DNA of 64,000 nt from Streptomyces decoyicus. GTDB lineage: Bacteria > Actinomycetota > Actinomycetes > Streptomycetales > Streptomycetaceae. Location of the stretch: positions 3,658,001 to 3,722,000 of the forward strand of contig NZ_CP082301.1 of NCBI RefSeq assembly GCF_019880305.1, written 5' to 3'. The notes under the pieces were generated by a model. That model was not told the origin of the DNA, ran no database searches, and worked only from the letters and a program-made list of their open reading frames with translations. Position 1 is the first letter of the stretch. Each line of letters begins with the position of its first letter. Shown here piece after piece: positions 8,032 to 17,456 of the stretch. Made by a program: the position numbers and the translations under genes.

Positions 8032-10392
8032 CTACCGTGCGGCGCCCTCAGCCGCCCGCAACGCGGCGAGACAGTCGATCGTCTCCTGGTGATCCTCGCC
8101 GAGCACACGCCGGCAGGCTTCGAGCGTCGCCCTCCCCAGTGCGACCGCCTCTTCCGCACGCCCGGCGGCATGCGCGATACGCACGAGTTCGATACGGATG
8201 AGCAGCGTGTGGTGGTGCTCATCTCCGAGCATCGCTTGCCGAACGCCGAGGACTTCCTCTGCCAGCCTCTGGGCTTCCTCGCACTGGCCAAGGCCCCGAA
8301 GGACCATGGCGAGCCGGTTTGCGCTGGCCATCGCGAGCCAGTGCTGCTCACCGTGCACCCGCCTGCAGGCCTCCAGAGCGCGGCGGGCCGGGCCCTCGGC
8401 ATCCGCCGGCCTGCCCACTTCGTCGAGCACAAATGCCCTGGTGAGGGTGCTGCTGATGGTGATGGGATGCTCCGTTCCCAGCACCCTTTCGCTGACCTCA
8501 CAGATCTCTTCGGAGATCCGGACGTTCTCCTCCTCATCTCCCATGCGGCACAACACCTCCGCCAGAAGGCCGCGGCTGTGCAAGGTGTCGGGGTGCCCCT
8601 TGCCCAATACCCGCTCGCGCCCTTCCGCGGCTCGGCGGATCGTCCGCTCGGCAGCCGGCCAATCCCCCAGGTAGTAGAGGCCGAAAAACAGCTCATGCGC
8701 GCTGCGCAGGGTGTCCGGGGAATCGGCGCCCAAAGTGCGCTCGCGCCGTGTCAGCACCTCACGGTGCAAGGAGATCGCAGCATCGTGTTCATCGGCCCAG
8801 ACAAGAGTCCGGGCGAGCTGATGCCGGTCCTCGAGGAGAGCCGGGTCGTCTGCCGGCGCATCCCGCTGGGCCACTTCGACCACACGTTGCGCCAGCGGAT
8901 GAGCACTTAGCTCCTCACCTCGGGTCATCAAGTCGTCGCGGAGCTGTCGGGCCGACGTCAAAGCGGCGGCAATGGCCTGTTCGCCGCCTTCCGCTTCCGC
9001 GTTCCGAAGTAATTGGACAGCGTGCGGGGCCATCATGTTTCGCATGCGATCTCCAGCAGGTGTGGGGACTTCCTCCGGGCGAGCCCGGAGGAAGAGAGAG
9101 GCAGCCGCAACCAACAGGGGTGCACGCATACGCGCGGGGATGCCCCCGAAGACCGTGTCGAGCACCAGCGCGTGGAGCTGCACGATACGAGTGGGCGGTT
9201 CACCACCCTGGCCGGGGTAGTCCTCGACCAGGACCAAGGCCTGGCCGATGAGCCCTCGCAGGCATACAGCAACTCGGCTGCTGGAAAGCGGCGGTTGGAG
9301 CCTTCCCAGCCCGGCGGCCTCCAACTCGCCCGGCCGGATCAGGCTGATGGGCAGTGGGTCAGGGGCGAAGCAGCTGAACACACGCATGAGCGTGCCGGCA
9401 TCCGGCAGCCCGCGCTCCGCCAGCGCATCGAGTGAGAGCTGCCAGGTGCTACCGAGGGTCCGCCGCATATCGGAGTCCCAGGGGACGCTCCCGTTATCGA
9501 TCTGCACACTCGGTTGATGCGCGAGCCGACGACGGAAGTCGGCCATCGTCACCGCCTCCAGCAGCTGATCGGAAAGCTGCGACCCGACGAGCGTGAGAGC
9601 CAGCGGGAGGCGGCCCACTGCCTGCGCCAGCTCCAGTGCGTCCTTGTCGCTCCCTGTGGCGGGCGCAAGGTCACTCAGCACCAGGGCCGCATCCTGCGGC
9701 GGCAGGAGACCGATGTGGTGGAGTTCGGCGTCCGTCCAAACCGGCGACTGCGCCTGCCGTGTTGTCACCAGGACGGTCCCGTGCCGGCTGGACCTGAGCC
9801 ATCCGCCGTCAAGGAAGGTGGGGTCATCGGCGTTGTCCATCACGAGTATCCACGGCGTGCCCGGCCGATCCAGGTACCCCCAGACCAGGTCCGCGGCCGG
9901 CCGATGCCCTCGATGGACCGCGTCGAGTTCCGCAGTGGTGGCACCTCGCTCGGCGGCGACGGACAGCATGCCCGCACGCAGTGCGGAACGGCTGGCGGCA
10001 CTCACCCAGAATCCCTCAACGGCACGACCGCTGACCGTCTCGTCGAAAACGAATCGCGCCAGAGTGGTCTTGCCGCATCCGCCCATTCCGTGCAGCACAT
10101 GGATTCGTGCACCGTCCCGAGTCGTCACGGCGGACACAAGTTTCGCCTTGGCCTCGTCCCGATCCCGTACGACGACCGGCTTCGGTGCCGCCAGGGGCAC
10201 CCGAATCGAGTCCGGTCCCGCTTCCCTGGCTCCCGGAGGCTGCTGCGGGAAGGGCTGGCCCGTCGCATCACCGCCGTAGTGGTGGTGATGCTCAGTGATG
10301 TGCTGATCTCCGTCTGCTTGGAATACCCTCCCGTGACCGTGGGCCACGGCTTCGGGAGCCCCGATATTCCCGCGAGGATGCTGCTCCGACAT
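8032..10392 (-). CDS. STAND-class NTPase: NB-ARC domain plus TPR repeats
   Basis: 786 residues from ATG 10392, with GAGGAG about nine bases upstream. A Walker A motif (GMGGCGKTT) lies at residues 102-110 and a Walker B-like WILVMDNADD at 181-190, followed by the helical NB-ARC region. From about residue 530 come TPR repeats of the kinesin-light-chain type (LGADSPDTL, LGKGHPDTL, LGTEHPITI, LGEDHQETI). The N-terminal 75 residues have no known effector fold but carry GRVFQADGDQHI and a His4 stretch. STAND ATPases act as switches in signalling and phage defence. The small gene directly upstream ends in a near-identical motif, suggesting the two proteins work together. Confidence 0.85.
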   Translation of the reverse strand: MSEQHPRGNIGAPEAVAHGHGRVFQADGDQHITEHHHHYGGDATGQPFPQQPPGAREAGPDSIRVPLAAPKPVVVRDRDEAKAKLVSAVTTRDGARIHVLHGMGGCGKTTLARFVFDETVSGRAVEGFWVSAASRSALRAGMLSVAAERGATTAELDAVHRGHRPAADLVWGYLDRPGTPWILVMDNADDPTFLDGGWLRSSRHGTVLVTTRQAQSPVWTDAELHHIGLLPPQDAALVLSDLAPATGSDKDALELAQAVGRLPLALTLVGSQLSDQLLEAVTMADFRRRLAHQPSVQIDNGSVPWDSDMRRTLGSTWQLSLDALAERGLPDAGTLMRVFSCFAPDPLPISLIRPGELEAAGLGRLQPPLSSSRVAVCLRGLIGQALVLVEDYPGQGGEPPTRIVQLHALVLDTVFGGIPARMRAPLLVAAASLFLRARPEEVPTPAGDRMRNMMAPHAVQLLRNAEAEGGEQAIAAALTSARQLRDDLMTRGEELSAHPLAQRVVEVAQRDAPADDPALLEDRHQLARTLVWADEHDAAISLHREVLTRRERTLGADSPDTLRSAHELFFGLYYLGDWPAAERTIRRAAEGRERVLGKGHPDTLHSRGLLAEVLCRMGDEEENVRISEEICEVSERVLGTEHPITISSTLTRAFVLDEVGRPADAEGPARRALEACRRVHGEQHWLAMASANRLAMVLRGLGQCEEAQRLAEEVLGVRQAMLGDEHHHTLLIRIELVRIAHAAGRAEEAVALGRATLEACRRVLGEDHQETIDCLAALRAAEGAAR

Positions 10393-10484
10393 TCTTTTGA
10401 ACTCCTCTGCCGGCCACGCTGGTTCACTGCCTCGTCCCGTGAGCGCGCCTCCAGGGCGCGGCAAATGCCCTCGCGCGGTTTCCC

Positions 10485-10901
10485 TCACGCTTCCCGGATG
10501 GTCTGGTTGCCACCCGCTTGATAGACGCGAGCATGGCCGGAGGCCGTCGCGGTCATCTGCACCTGGTCGATGCGGGACTGCTCGGCAGGGGCCAGCAGCG
10601 GACTCAACTCCTCGTCCAGGACGCGGCGCAGTTCATTCGCGAGAGAGGGATCGTCCCGGAGGAGCCTGCGCAGTCGGCGCTGCCAGTCGGCGGCGAGTTC
10701 CTCCTCCGCCTGCACGTCGCCGTCGTCCCGGGCCGCGATCACCTCCGACCGGACGTCGGCGAGCTCGGCCTCGATGGCAGGCACCCGGTCCGGATGCACT
10801 CGGCGCCACAGAGCCACCGCTGAATCGCGGGCGTGCTGCCAGGCATCGGTTGCCATGCTGCTCACCAAGGCAGTTCCCGCCGCGAGAACCAACGGATCCA
10901 T
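10485..10901 (-). CDS. Small helical protein paired with STAND NTPase
   Basis: 138 residues from ATG 10901, 92 bases upstream of the NTPase start and on the same strand. A short hydrophobic N-terminus (LVLAAGTALVSSMATDAW) is followed by charged, probably coiled-coil helices. The C-terminus reads ARVYQAGGNQTIREA, matching the VFQADGDQHI motif in the NTPase N-terminus. I do not recognise a named family. The first residues could insert in or contact the membrane. A frame open to 11006 exists, but the MDPLVLAAG start looks right. Confidence 0.65.
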   Translation of the reverse strand: MDPLVLAAGTALVSSMATDAWQHARDSAVALWRRVHPDRVPAIEAELADVRSEVIAARDDGDVQAEEELAADWQRRLRRLLRDDPSLANELRRVLDEELSPLLAPAEQSRIDQVQMTATASGHARVYQAGGNQTIREA

Positions 10902-11094
10902 TTCCGCGCCCCCATTCGAAGTAGTCCACGTCTGGAGGTCACCGTAGCCGGACCGCACGACATCACTCCGAGGCTTTCCCCATGTGAAAGCCCACGATGC
11001 GGGCACCCCTGCACACCGCTCCCCGGCGCGCTTAGGCTGCCTGTTATCTGCAGCTAACGCCGGTTAATCGCAGACACGAGCGATGGGAGCCGCC

Positions 11095-12318
11095 ATGTCG
11101 GACGCGATCCTTGCCCACGCAGCCACCGCCGTCCCGGAGCTTGCCGCGCGGGTGGCGCGGACCCGGAGCTCGCCGGTACGCGACATCCTGGCGCTCACGG
11201 CCCGTCCCGAGGTCATCTCCTTCGCCGGTGGGCTGCCCGCGCCCGAGCTGTTCGATGCGGCGGGCATAGCGGCCGCCTTCCAGCATGTGCTGACCGAGGC
11301 CCCGATGCGGGCCCTGCAGTACTCCACCAGCGAGGGTGATCCGGCGCTGCGTGCGGCCGTCGCGGCGCGTACGACCGCGCGCGGGCTGCCCACCGATGCC
11401 GATGACCTGGTGATGACCACCGGCTCCCAGCAGGGCCTGACGCTGCTGGCCACGGCTCTGCTGGAGCCGGGTGACGTGGTGCTGGTCGAGGACCCCTGCT
11501 ACCTGGCGGCGCTCCAGATCTTCTCCTTCACCGGTGCGCGGGTGGTGCCGGTGCCGACCGATGACGAGGGCCTGGACCCGGCCGCGCTGGACGAGATCAC
11601 CGCGCGCGAGCGGCCCAAGCTGCTCTACCTCGTGCCGACCTTCCAGAATCCGACCGGCCGCACGCTGTCCGCCGAGCGCCGGGCAGCGGTCGCCGAGGTC
11701 GCCGCCCGGCGCGGGCTGTGGATCGCCGAGGACGACCCGTACAGCGAACTGCGTTTCGAGGGCGAGCCGGTGCCGTGGGTCGCGTCGTTCCCCGGAGCGG
11801 AGGACCGTACGGCGCTGCTCGGCTCGTTCTCCAAGGTGATGGCGCCCGGAATGCGGCTGGGCTCGCTGCGCGCGCCGGCCGCGTTGCGGCGCGCCTGTGT
11901 CATCGCCAAGCAGGCCGCCGATCTGCACACCTCGACCATCGACCAGGCCGCCGCGGCACGCTACTTGGCGGTCGCGGACCTGGACGCACACCTGCGGCGG
12001 GTGCGCGACGCCTATCGCGAGCGGCGGGACGCGCTGGTCGACGGGCTGCCCGCGACGCTGCCCGAGGGTTCGCGGTGGAACCGTCCCGAGGGCGGCATGT
12101 TCGTGTGGGCGACGCTGCCCGAGGGGTACGACGCGACGGCGCTGCTGCCCGAGGTGGTGCGGCATGACGTCGCCTACGTCCCCGGGGCGCCGTTCTTCGC
12201 CGGGCCGCCGGACGCCACGGCCGTCCGGCTGTCGTTCGTGACGCACTCCCCGGAGGAGATCCGCGAGGGTCTGGGGCGCCTGGAGAAGGCGCTGGAGGGC
12301 GCGCGACGGGACGGCTGA
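11095..12318 (+). CDS. PLP-dependent aminotransferase, class I/II (LysN/AAT-I type)
   Basis: 407 residues from ATG 11095, preceded by GGGAG; ATG 11083 in the same frame is less well placed. Fold type I features are clear: ISFAGGLPAPELF near the N-terminus, TTGSQQGL, PTFQNPTG, and SFSKVMAPGMRLG, which holds the PLP-binding lysine. The sequence resembles 2-aminoadipate aminotransferases and the aminotransferase half of MocR regulators, but no DNA-binding domain is present. It should move an amino group between an amino acid and a 2-oxo acid; the exact substrate cannot be read from sequence. Confidence 0.9.
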   Translation: MSDAILAHAATAVPELAARVARTRSSPVRDILALTARPEVISFAGGLPAPELFDAAGIAAAFQHVLTEAPMRALQYSTSEGDPALRAAVAARTTARGLPTDADDLVMTTGSQQGLTLLATALLEPGDVVLVEDPCYLAALQIFSFTGARVVPVPTDDEGLDPAALDEITARERPKLLYLVPTFQNPTGRTLSAERRAAVAEVAARRGLWIAEDDPYSELRFEGEPVPWVASFPGAEDRTALLGSFSKVMAPGMRLGSLRAPAALRRACVIAKQAADLHTSTIDQAAAARYLAVADLDAHLRRVRDAYRERRDALVDGLPATLPEGSRWNRPEGGMFVWATLPEGYDATALLPEVVRHDVAYVPGAPFFAGPPDATAVRLSFVTHSPEEIREGLGRLEKALEGARRDG

Positions 12319-12383
12319 GCCCGGGAGACTCCTGCCGTCACGGTCACGAACGGCCCTGGCCTTCCCGAGCCTCCGGGCCTAAC

Positions 12384-12398
12384 CTGACGCCCCATCAG
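12384..12398. promoter_or_regulatory. CTGACG-type operator before SDR gene
   Basis: CTGACG-CCC-CATCAG, 33 bases upstream of the SDR start at 12432. It matches the shared palindrome with one changed base per half. Confidence 0.65.
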
Positions 12399-12431
12399 TT
12401 GCGAGCTGGGCGGCCCGGCCGGGAGGCACAC

Positions 12432-13217
12432 ATGCTGCTGCGGAACAAGACCGTCATCGTCTCGGGCGTAGGGGCCGGGCTCGGCCGTCAGGTCGCGGCG
12501 GCCTGCGTACGGGACGGCGCCTCGGTGGTGCTGGGCGCCCGTACGGAGGCGAATCTCGCCGAGTCGGCCGCGCAGGCCGACCCTTCGGGGACACGTACGG
12601 CCTGGCGGGCGACCGATATCAGCGACGAGGCACAGTGCGAGGCACTGGCCGCACTGGCCGTGGAGCGGTTCGGCGGCATCGACGCGGTGATCCATGTCGC
12701 CGCGCTGGACTCGCTGTTCGGGGGCCTGCGGGACGCCGACTTCGACTCCTGGCGCGGTGTCGTGGACGTCAACCTCTTCGGCACGCTGCGGATGACCCGC
12801 GCCTGCCTGCCCTCGCTCGTGGCGCGCGGCGGCGGATCCGTCGTGATGATCGGCACCCAGTCGTCGGTCGCCGCGCCCTCGCAGGTGCGACAGGCGGCGT
12901 ACGCGGCGTCCAAGGGCGCGCTGGTCTCGGCGATGTATTCGCTGGCACGCGAGCTGGGGCCGGACCGGATACGGGTCAACACCGTGCAGCCCGGCTGGAT
13001 GTGGGGGCCGCCGGTGGAGGCGTATGTGCGGTTCCAGGCGCACAGCGAAGGCGTCCCGGAGTCCGAGGTGCTGGCCCGCCTCACGGAGCGGATGGCGCTG
13101 CCCGAGCTGGCGACGGACGCGGATGTGGCCGAGACCGCGGTCTTTCTGGCCTCGGACCGGGGGCGTGCCATCACGGGCCAGTCGCTGCTGGTCAACGCCG
13201 GAGAGCTGATGCGGTAG
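12432..13217 (+). CDS. SDR-family oxidoreductase
   Basis: 261 residues; ATG 12432 has GGGAGG five bases upstream. It is a classical short-chain dehydrogenase: GVGAGLG nucleotide loop near residue 12, NAD(P)-fold strands, catalytic serine region (MIGTQSS), YAASKG with the Tyr-x3-Lys pair, and a C-terminal SLLVNAGE. The usual NNAG motif is replaced by VAALD. It should oxidise an alcohol or reduce a ketone. The CTGACG operator immediately upstream places it with the catabolic genes at 31-62 kb rather than with the aminotransferase before it. Confidence 0.88.
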   Translation: MLLRNKTVIVSGVGAGLGRQVAAACVRDGASVVLGARTEANLAESAAQADPSGTRTAWRATDISDEAQCEALAALAVERFGGIDAVIHVAALDSLFGGLRDADFDSWRGVVDVNLFGTLRMTRACLPSLVARGGGSVVMIGTQSSVAAPSQVRQAAYAASKGALVSAMYSLARELGPDRIRVNTVQPGWMWGPPVEAYVRFQAHSEGVPESEVLARLTERMALPELATDADVAETAVFLASDRGRAITGQSLLVNAGELMR

Positions 13218-13707
13218 CGACCCCTCTGGGCTGCCTTCTCCGGACTGTCTTCACTGGGCGGGCTCCTCTGGGCGGCCTCCTCGCGGACGGCACCCGACTG
13301 AGGCCTGCCCGGCCGCGCCGGTCCGAGCCGGCTTGGGTGGGGCTGAGCCGAGCCGGATCCGACTGAACCGGGCCGGTTCGGACTGAGCAGCCGTACGGGA
13401 TCCCGCGCCCCGTGCGGCAGTTTTGGTGCCGGTGTCAGTGCGTGCGTTCGGGCCGACGGCGCCCGGCGAAGTGTGCGCTCATCGTGTGTTCGGCGCCGCC
13501 TCCGGGACAACGCCCCCGAGGGCCAAGAGAAGGTAAAATCGTTCGCTTTACTGATCCCTGTTCACATCCATGACCATCGATACCCTTGACCGGCCCGCTC
13601 GTTGGACGGTTCAATCCCCGAAGTCCCCTACTCCCGCAGGGGATACCGCCCCACAGGACGTCACGGCGAAGTGATTCACGTTCACAAGGCGGACCCCTGG
13701 AGGGGGC
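13218..13707. other. Intergenic region with likely symporter promoter
   Basis: About 490 bases. The first half is GC-rich with G/C runs and no gene I can support. An inverted repeat GTAAA-N9-TTTAC lies at 13533-13551 in the most AT-rich part and may be an operator or promoter element for the symporter. Confidence 0.4.
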
Positions 13708-15321
13708 ATGAACAGTCTCGACTGGGCCGTACTCATCGGCTACTTCGGCGTGATGATCGCGATCGGTGTGTGGTCGCACAAGCGGGTGGACGACGTCAGC
13801 GACTTCTTCACCGCGGGCGGCAAGATGCCGTGGTGGCTGTCCGGCATCTCCCACCACATGTCCGGCTACAGCGCGGTGATGTTCACCGGTTACGCCGGTA
13901 TCGCCTACCAATACGGCATCACCTCTTACGTCACCTGGTCCTTCCCCATCGCGATCGGCATCGCCATCGGCGCCCAGCTGTTCGCGGGGCGGCTCAACCG
14001 GCTGCGTTCGCGGCTGGGTGTCGCCTCGCCGCTGGAGTACCTCAAGAACCGCTACAACCTGCCGACGCAGCAGGCGCTGGCCTGGTCCGGGGTGCTGCTG
14101 AAGATCGTGGACGTGGGGGCCAAGTGGGCGGCGATCGCCACCCTGTTGTCCGTCTTCACCGGTATCTCGCTCAACCAGGGCATCCTCATCACGGGCGTGA
14201 TCACCGGCATCTACTGCACGGTCGGCGGGCTGTGGGCGGACGCGCTGACCGAGCTGGGGCAGTTCGTCATCCAACTGCTGGCCGGTGTCGCGATGCTGGT
14301 CACCGTCATGGGCGAACTGGGCGGCTTCGGCTCGCTGTGGACCGTATGGGAGAAGCTGCCGGACAGCCACACCCAGCCGACCGTCGGCCCGTACACCCTG
14401 ACGTTCCTGCTCGCCTACCTCTTCATCAAGACCTTCGAGTACAGCGGCGGCATGTGGAACCAGGCCCAGCGCTTCATGGCCACCCGCAACGCCCGGCAGG
14501 CCAAGCGCTCGGCGCGGCTGTCGGCGGCGCTGTGGTTCGTCTGGCCCGCGGTCCTCTTCTTCCCGATGTGGGTCGCTCCGCTGCTGGTCGAGACCAAGAA
14601 GCCGGACGCCTCCGACGCGTATGCGCTGCTGACCGAACGTCTGCTGCCGCACGGTCTGCTGGGCCTGGTCATCGTCGGCTTCTTCTCGCACACGATGGCC
14701 ATGTGCTCCTCGGACGCCAACGCCATCTCCGCGGTTTTCACCCGGGACATCGCGCCGGCGCTCTCGGCGAAGGCGCGCGCCTGGTCGCACCGGGCCGGGC
14801 TCCTCGCTGCGCGGCTGTCCACGGTCGCCTTCCTGGGGCTTTCGATGGCGATCGCGACGCAGGTCAACTCCCCCACGTTCAAGGACATCATCACGATTGT
14901 CATCAAATGGGTGGCCGGGCTGGTCGGCCCGATCTCCATCCCGTTCCTGCTCGGCATGCTGCGGTTCTTCCGCAAGTCCGGCCCCACGGCCGCGCTGGGG
15001 TCCTGGGCGGCGGGTCTGTTCGCCTTCTGGCTGACCAACTACGGCCTGAACGGCGTCCAGTTGCAGATCCAGATCGTCTCGCCGGTCGCCACCTCGCTCG
15101 TCCTCTTCGTCCTCCTCGGCTTCGTACGGCCGGAGGACACGCCGGAGCGGGATGCGGTGCTGGCGCGCATCAATTCGGACGACGACGGGCCGGCGGGGGC
15201 GGCGGGGGCAGCGGCTTCGGCGGCTTCGGCGGCTTCGGTGGCGATTCCCGGGCAGGGGGGCGGGGCGCCGCGGGATGGGGCGCGGGACGGGACGGGGGCG
15301 GAGACCAAGGACGGGGCGTAG
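13708..15321 (+). CDS. Sodium:solute symporter (SSF family)
   Basis: 537 residues from ATG 13708, with GGAGG six bases upstream. It is a 12-14 segment membrane protein with SSF features: DFFTAGGKMPWW after the first helix, GISHHMSGYSAVMFTGYAG, and the long SLDWAVLIGYFGVM first segment. Members use the Na+ gradient to import sugars, amino acids or organic acids; the substrate is not evident. The last 60 residues are a cytoplasmic A/S/G-rich tail (SAASAASVA), unlike the compact ends of most relatives. Confidence 0.9.
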   Translation: MNSLDWAVLIGYFGVMIAIGVWSHKRVDDVSDFFTAGGKMPWWLSGISHHMSGYSAVMFTGYAGIAYQYGITSYVTWSFPIAIGIAIGAQLFAGRLNRLRSRLGVASPLEYLKNRYNLPTQQALAWSGVLLKIVDVGAKWAAIATLLSVFTGISLNQGILITGVITGIYCTVGGLWADALTELGQFVIQLLAGVAMLVTVMGELGGFGSLWTVWEKLPDSHTQPTVGPYTLTFLLAYLFIKTFEYSGGMWNQAQRFMATRNARQAKRSARLSAALWFVWPAVLFFPMWVAPLLVETKKPDASDAYALLTERLLPHGLLGLVIVGFFSHTMAMCSSDANAISAVFTRDIAPALSAKARAWSHRAGLLAARLSTVAFLGLSMAIATQVNSPTFKDIITIVIKWVAGLVGPISIPFLLGMLRFFRKSGPTAALGSWAAGLFAFWLTNYGLNGVQLQIQIVSPVATSLVLFVLLGFVRPEDTPERDAVLARINSDDDGPAGAAGAAASAASAASVAIPGQGGGAPRDGARDGTGAETKDGA

Positions 15322-15374
15322 GTCGTGTTGACGGGGGGGTGACGGTGTACGGGGTGGTGGAGGCAGGGGGTGAC

Positions 15375-15416
15375 GGGGCAGGGAGTGAGGGGCAGGGAGT
15401 GAGGGGCAGGGGATGA
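15375..15416. repeat. 14-bp tandem repeat, three copies
   Basis: GGGGCAGGGAGTGA at 15375-15388 and 15389-15402, with a third slightly changed copy at 15403-15416. It lies in the 133-base gap between two convergent genes. Confidence 0.8.
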
Positions 15417-15454
15417 GGGGGCTCGGAGCGGACCGGCTCCGAGCGGTCGGTCGG

Positions 15455-16576
15455 TCAGGCCCGCGGGTACCGGGCGAGCCACCCCGGTGACGAACCGGCC
15501 GGGCCGTGCAGCGCGGGCCCCTGCGTCATCTCCATCGAGAAGTCGTCGGCCAGCTGGAGGATCGTCTCCCGGCCCTCCAGCTCGACCAGCCACACCGGCG
15601 GCAGCGCCGTCTCACCGTGCAGGGTGCCCAGCAGGTTGCCGCAGATGGCGCCGGTGGAATCGCTGTCCCCGCTGTGATTGACGGCGAGCAGCAGGCCGTG
15701 CCGGATGTCCTCGGCGACCAGGGCGCAGTACACACCGATCGCCAGCGCCTCCTCGGCCGTCCAGCCCTCGCCCAGCGACTCCACGCGGGCGGGCGTCGGC
15801 ATGCCCTGCCGTACGGCGCCGAGCGCGCGCTTGAGGGCGTCGGTGGTCTCCTCGTGGCCGGGGCGGGTGGCCAGGTGCGCCAGCGCCTTCTGCACGGCGC
15901 CGTCGAGGTCCTCGCCGCGCGCCAGCGAGTGGCTGATCACCGCGAACGCGCCGGCCGCCAGATAGCCGGTGGGGTGGCCGTGCGTCTGCGCCGCGCACTC
16001 GACGGCGAGCTGGAAGACCAGCTGCGGCTCCCAGCCGACCAGCAGTCCGAACGGCGCGGAGCGCATCACCGCGCCGCAGCCCTTCGAGTCCGGGTTCTTG
16101 GGTGCCTCCAGCGTCCCCATCACCTCGTCGCCGAGGCCGCTCAGGCAGGCCCGGCCGGGCGCCCGGCGGGAGTACATCCACTCCTCGCGGGCGAGCCAGC
16201 CGTCGTCCTTCTTGCGCTCGTCCGGGCCCCAGTCGCGCTGGGTGGCGGCCCAGCGCAGGTAGGCGCGGTGGACGTCGGTGGGCGGATGCCAGGCGCCGGT
16301 GTCACGGCGTACCTGGGCCCGGATCAGCCCGTCCACGGTGAACAGGGTCATCTGGGTGTCGTCGGTGACCGCTCCGCGCCGTCCGAAGGCGGGTACGAAA
16401 TCGGACACGCCCTCCTGGCCGTGCGCCTTGCGGATCGCGTCGAGCGAGTCGAATTCGATACCGGCGCCGAGCGCATCGCCGATGGCGCCGCCGAGCAGAC
16501 AGCCGCGTACCCGGCTGCGGAAGTCCTGCTGCTCCGCACGGCCCCAGATGGCGCCGCCGCCTCCCGCTGCGCTCAC
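15455..16576 (-). CDS. ADP-ribosylglycohydrolase family protein
   Basis: 373 residues from GTG 16576, with GGGAGG about six bases upstream. Both metal-binding signatures of the ARH/DraG family are present: TDDTQM at residues 71-76 and HSGDSDSTGAI near residue 300. Family members remove ADP-ribose from protein side chains or from ADP-ribosylated metabolites using two Mg2+ ions. It converges on the symporter gene. No ADP-ribosyltransferase is seen nearby, so the target is open. Confidence 0.92.
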   Translation of the reverse strand: MSAAGGGGAIWGRAEQQDFRSRVRGCLLGGAIGDALGAGIEFDSLDAIRKAHGQEGVSDFVPAFGRRGAVTDDTQMTLFTVDGLIRAQVRRDTGAWHPPTDVHRAYLRWAATQRDWGPDERKKDDGWLAREEWMYSRRAPGRACLSGLGDEVMGTLEAPKNPDSKGCGAVMRSAPFGLLVGWEPQLVFQLAVECAAQTHGHPTGYLAAGAFAVISHSLARGEDLDGAVQKALAHLATRPGHEETTDALKRALGAVRQGMPTPARVESLGEGWTAEEALAIGVYCALVAEDIRHGLLLAVNHSGDSDSTGAICGNLLGTLHGETALPPVWLVELEGRETILQLADDFSMEMTQGPALHGPAGSSPGWLARYPRA

Positions 16577-17056
16577 TGCGCCCTCCCAAGCTGACTACGT
16601 CCCGGGGCCTTGCGGGGCCCCTGGCGCAGCACTGTAATCGACCAGGATTGATCAATTTCCGGCCAGGTGAGTATTGCGAATAGTCACTCGCAAGGCGGCT
16701 TTTGGCCGGTACGGTCCCGATGAGTCCGGGCTCGGCCGATACGGCCTTGGCCGAAACGGCTCGGTCGATTGATCGATACCGCTCGATCGACCGATACGGC
16801 TTCGCCGGCCCGGGGCGGTACGGGTCGGCTCGGGTACGGGGCGATACGGGGCGGCACGAATCGGCTCGGGCACGGGCGGTACGGGTCGGCTCGGGCACGG
16901 GGGCCCTACCGTCCGGTCTGAGCACCGTCATGCCATCCGTCACACCTCTCGGGAGAATCCGTATGACTCCGCGCTGTGCCATCCCTACGGCCCCACCCCG
17001 TCGGGGGGCTCATTCGTTCGATGATGGCGGCGGCGCGCGCTGGGCATGCTCTCCCC
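16577..17056. other. Intergenic region with degenerate repeats
   Basis: About 480 bases before the next rightward gene. From 16720 to 16905 it is built of degenerate CGGTACGG/GGCTCGGG modules. One 19-base unit beginning GGTACGGGTCGG occurs near 16816 and again near 16878. An inverted repeat TCGGTCGA/TCGACCGA lies at 16761-16768 and 16787-16794. No gene is supported. Confidence 0.5.
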
Positions 17057-17320
17057 ATGTCCGAGTACGAGTGGGATCGCACCACCATGGCTGTCGTCGC
17101 CTCCGCACTGTCCGGGGACAGCGACGGCGCGGTGGAACTCCTCCGTCCGCTCCCCCAGAGCGATGTCTGCCATATCGCGGTGCGGCTCGCCGCCATGGCT
17201 GCCGACGCACTGATCGTCGCCGCCCAGGACAGCGGAGGCGACCGCGAAGAGGCACTGTCGCAGTGGCAGCAGTGCATCCTCCAGCACGAGGCCGAGTACG
17301 AGGGCGAGGGCGGCGAGTAA
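17057..17320 (+). CDS. Small acidic hypothetical protein
   Basis: 87 residues from ATG 17057 (MSEYEWDRTT). It is helical and acidic, with AVRLAAMAADALIVAA in the middle and an E-rich end (HEAEYEGEGGE). I do not recognise a family. The frame is open back to 16976, but the upstream residues look non-coding; the ribosome site is weak. Third-position GC is high, as expected for a real gene here. Confidence 0.6.
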   Translation: MSEYEWDRTTMAVVASALSGDSDGAVELLRPLPQSDVCHIAVRLAAMAADALIVAAQDSGGDREEALSQWQQCILQHEAEYEGEGGE

Positions 17321-17456
17321 GGAGGCTGGCGGCCGACGACAGGTTCGGGCCGGCCTCGCCGCCTGCCGGATCACCACCCCGCCTTCGCAGATCAGCCGTG
17401 TGCGGAGTGGCGGACCGGGAGCTGTGGATAACTCCGGCGCCCGCGGTCCGCCCGCG

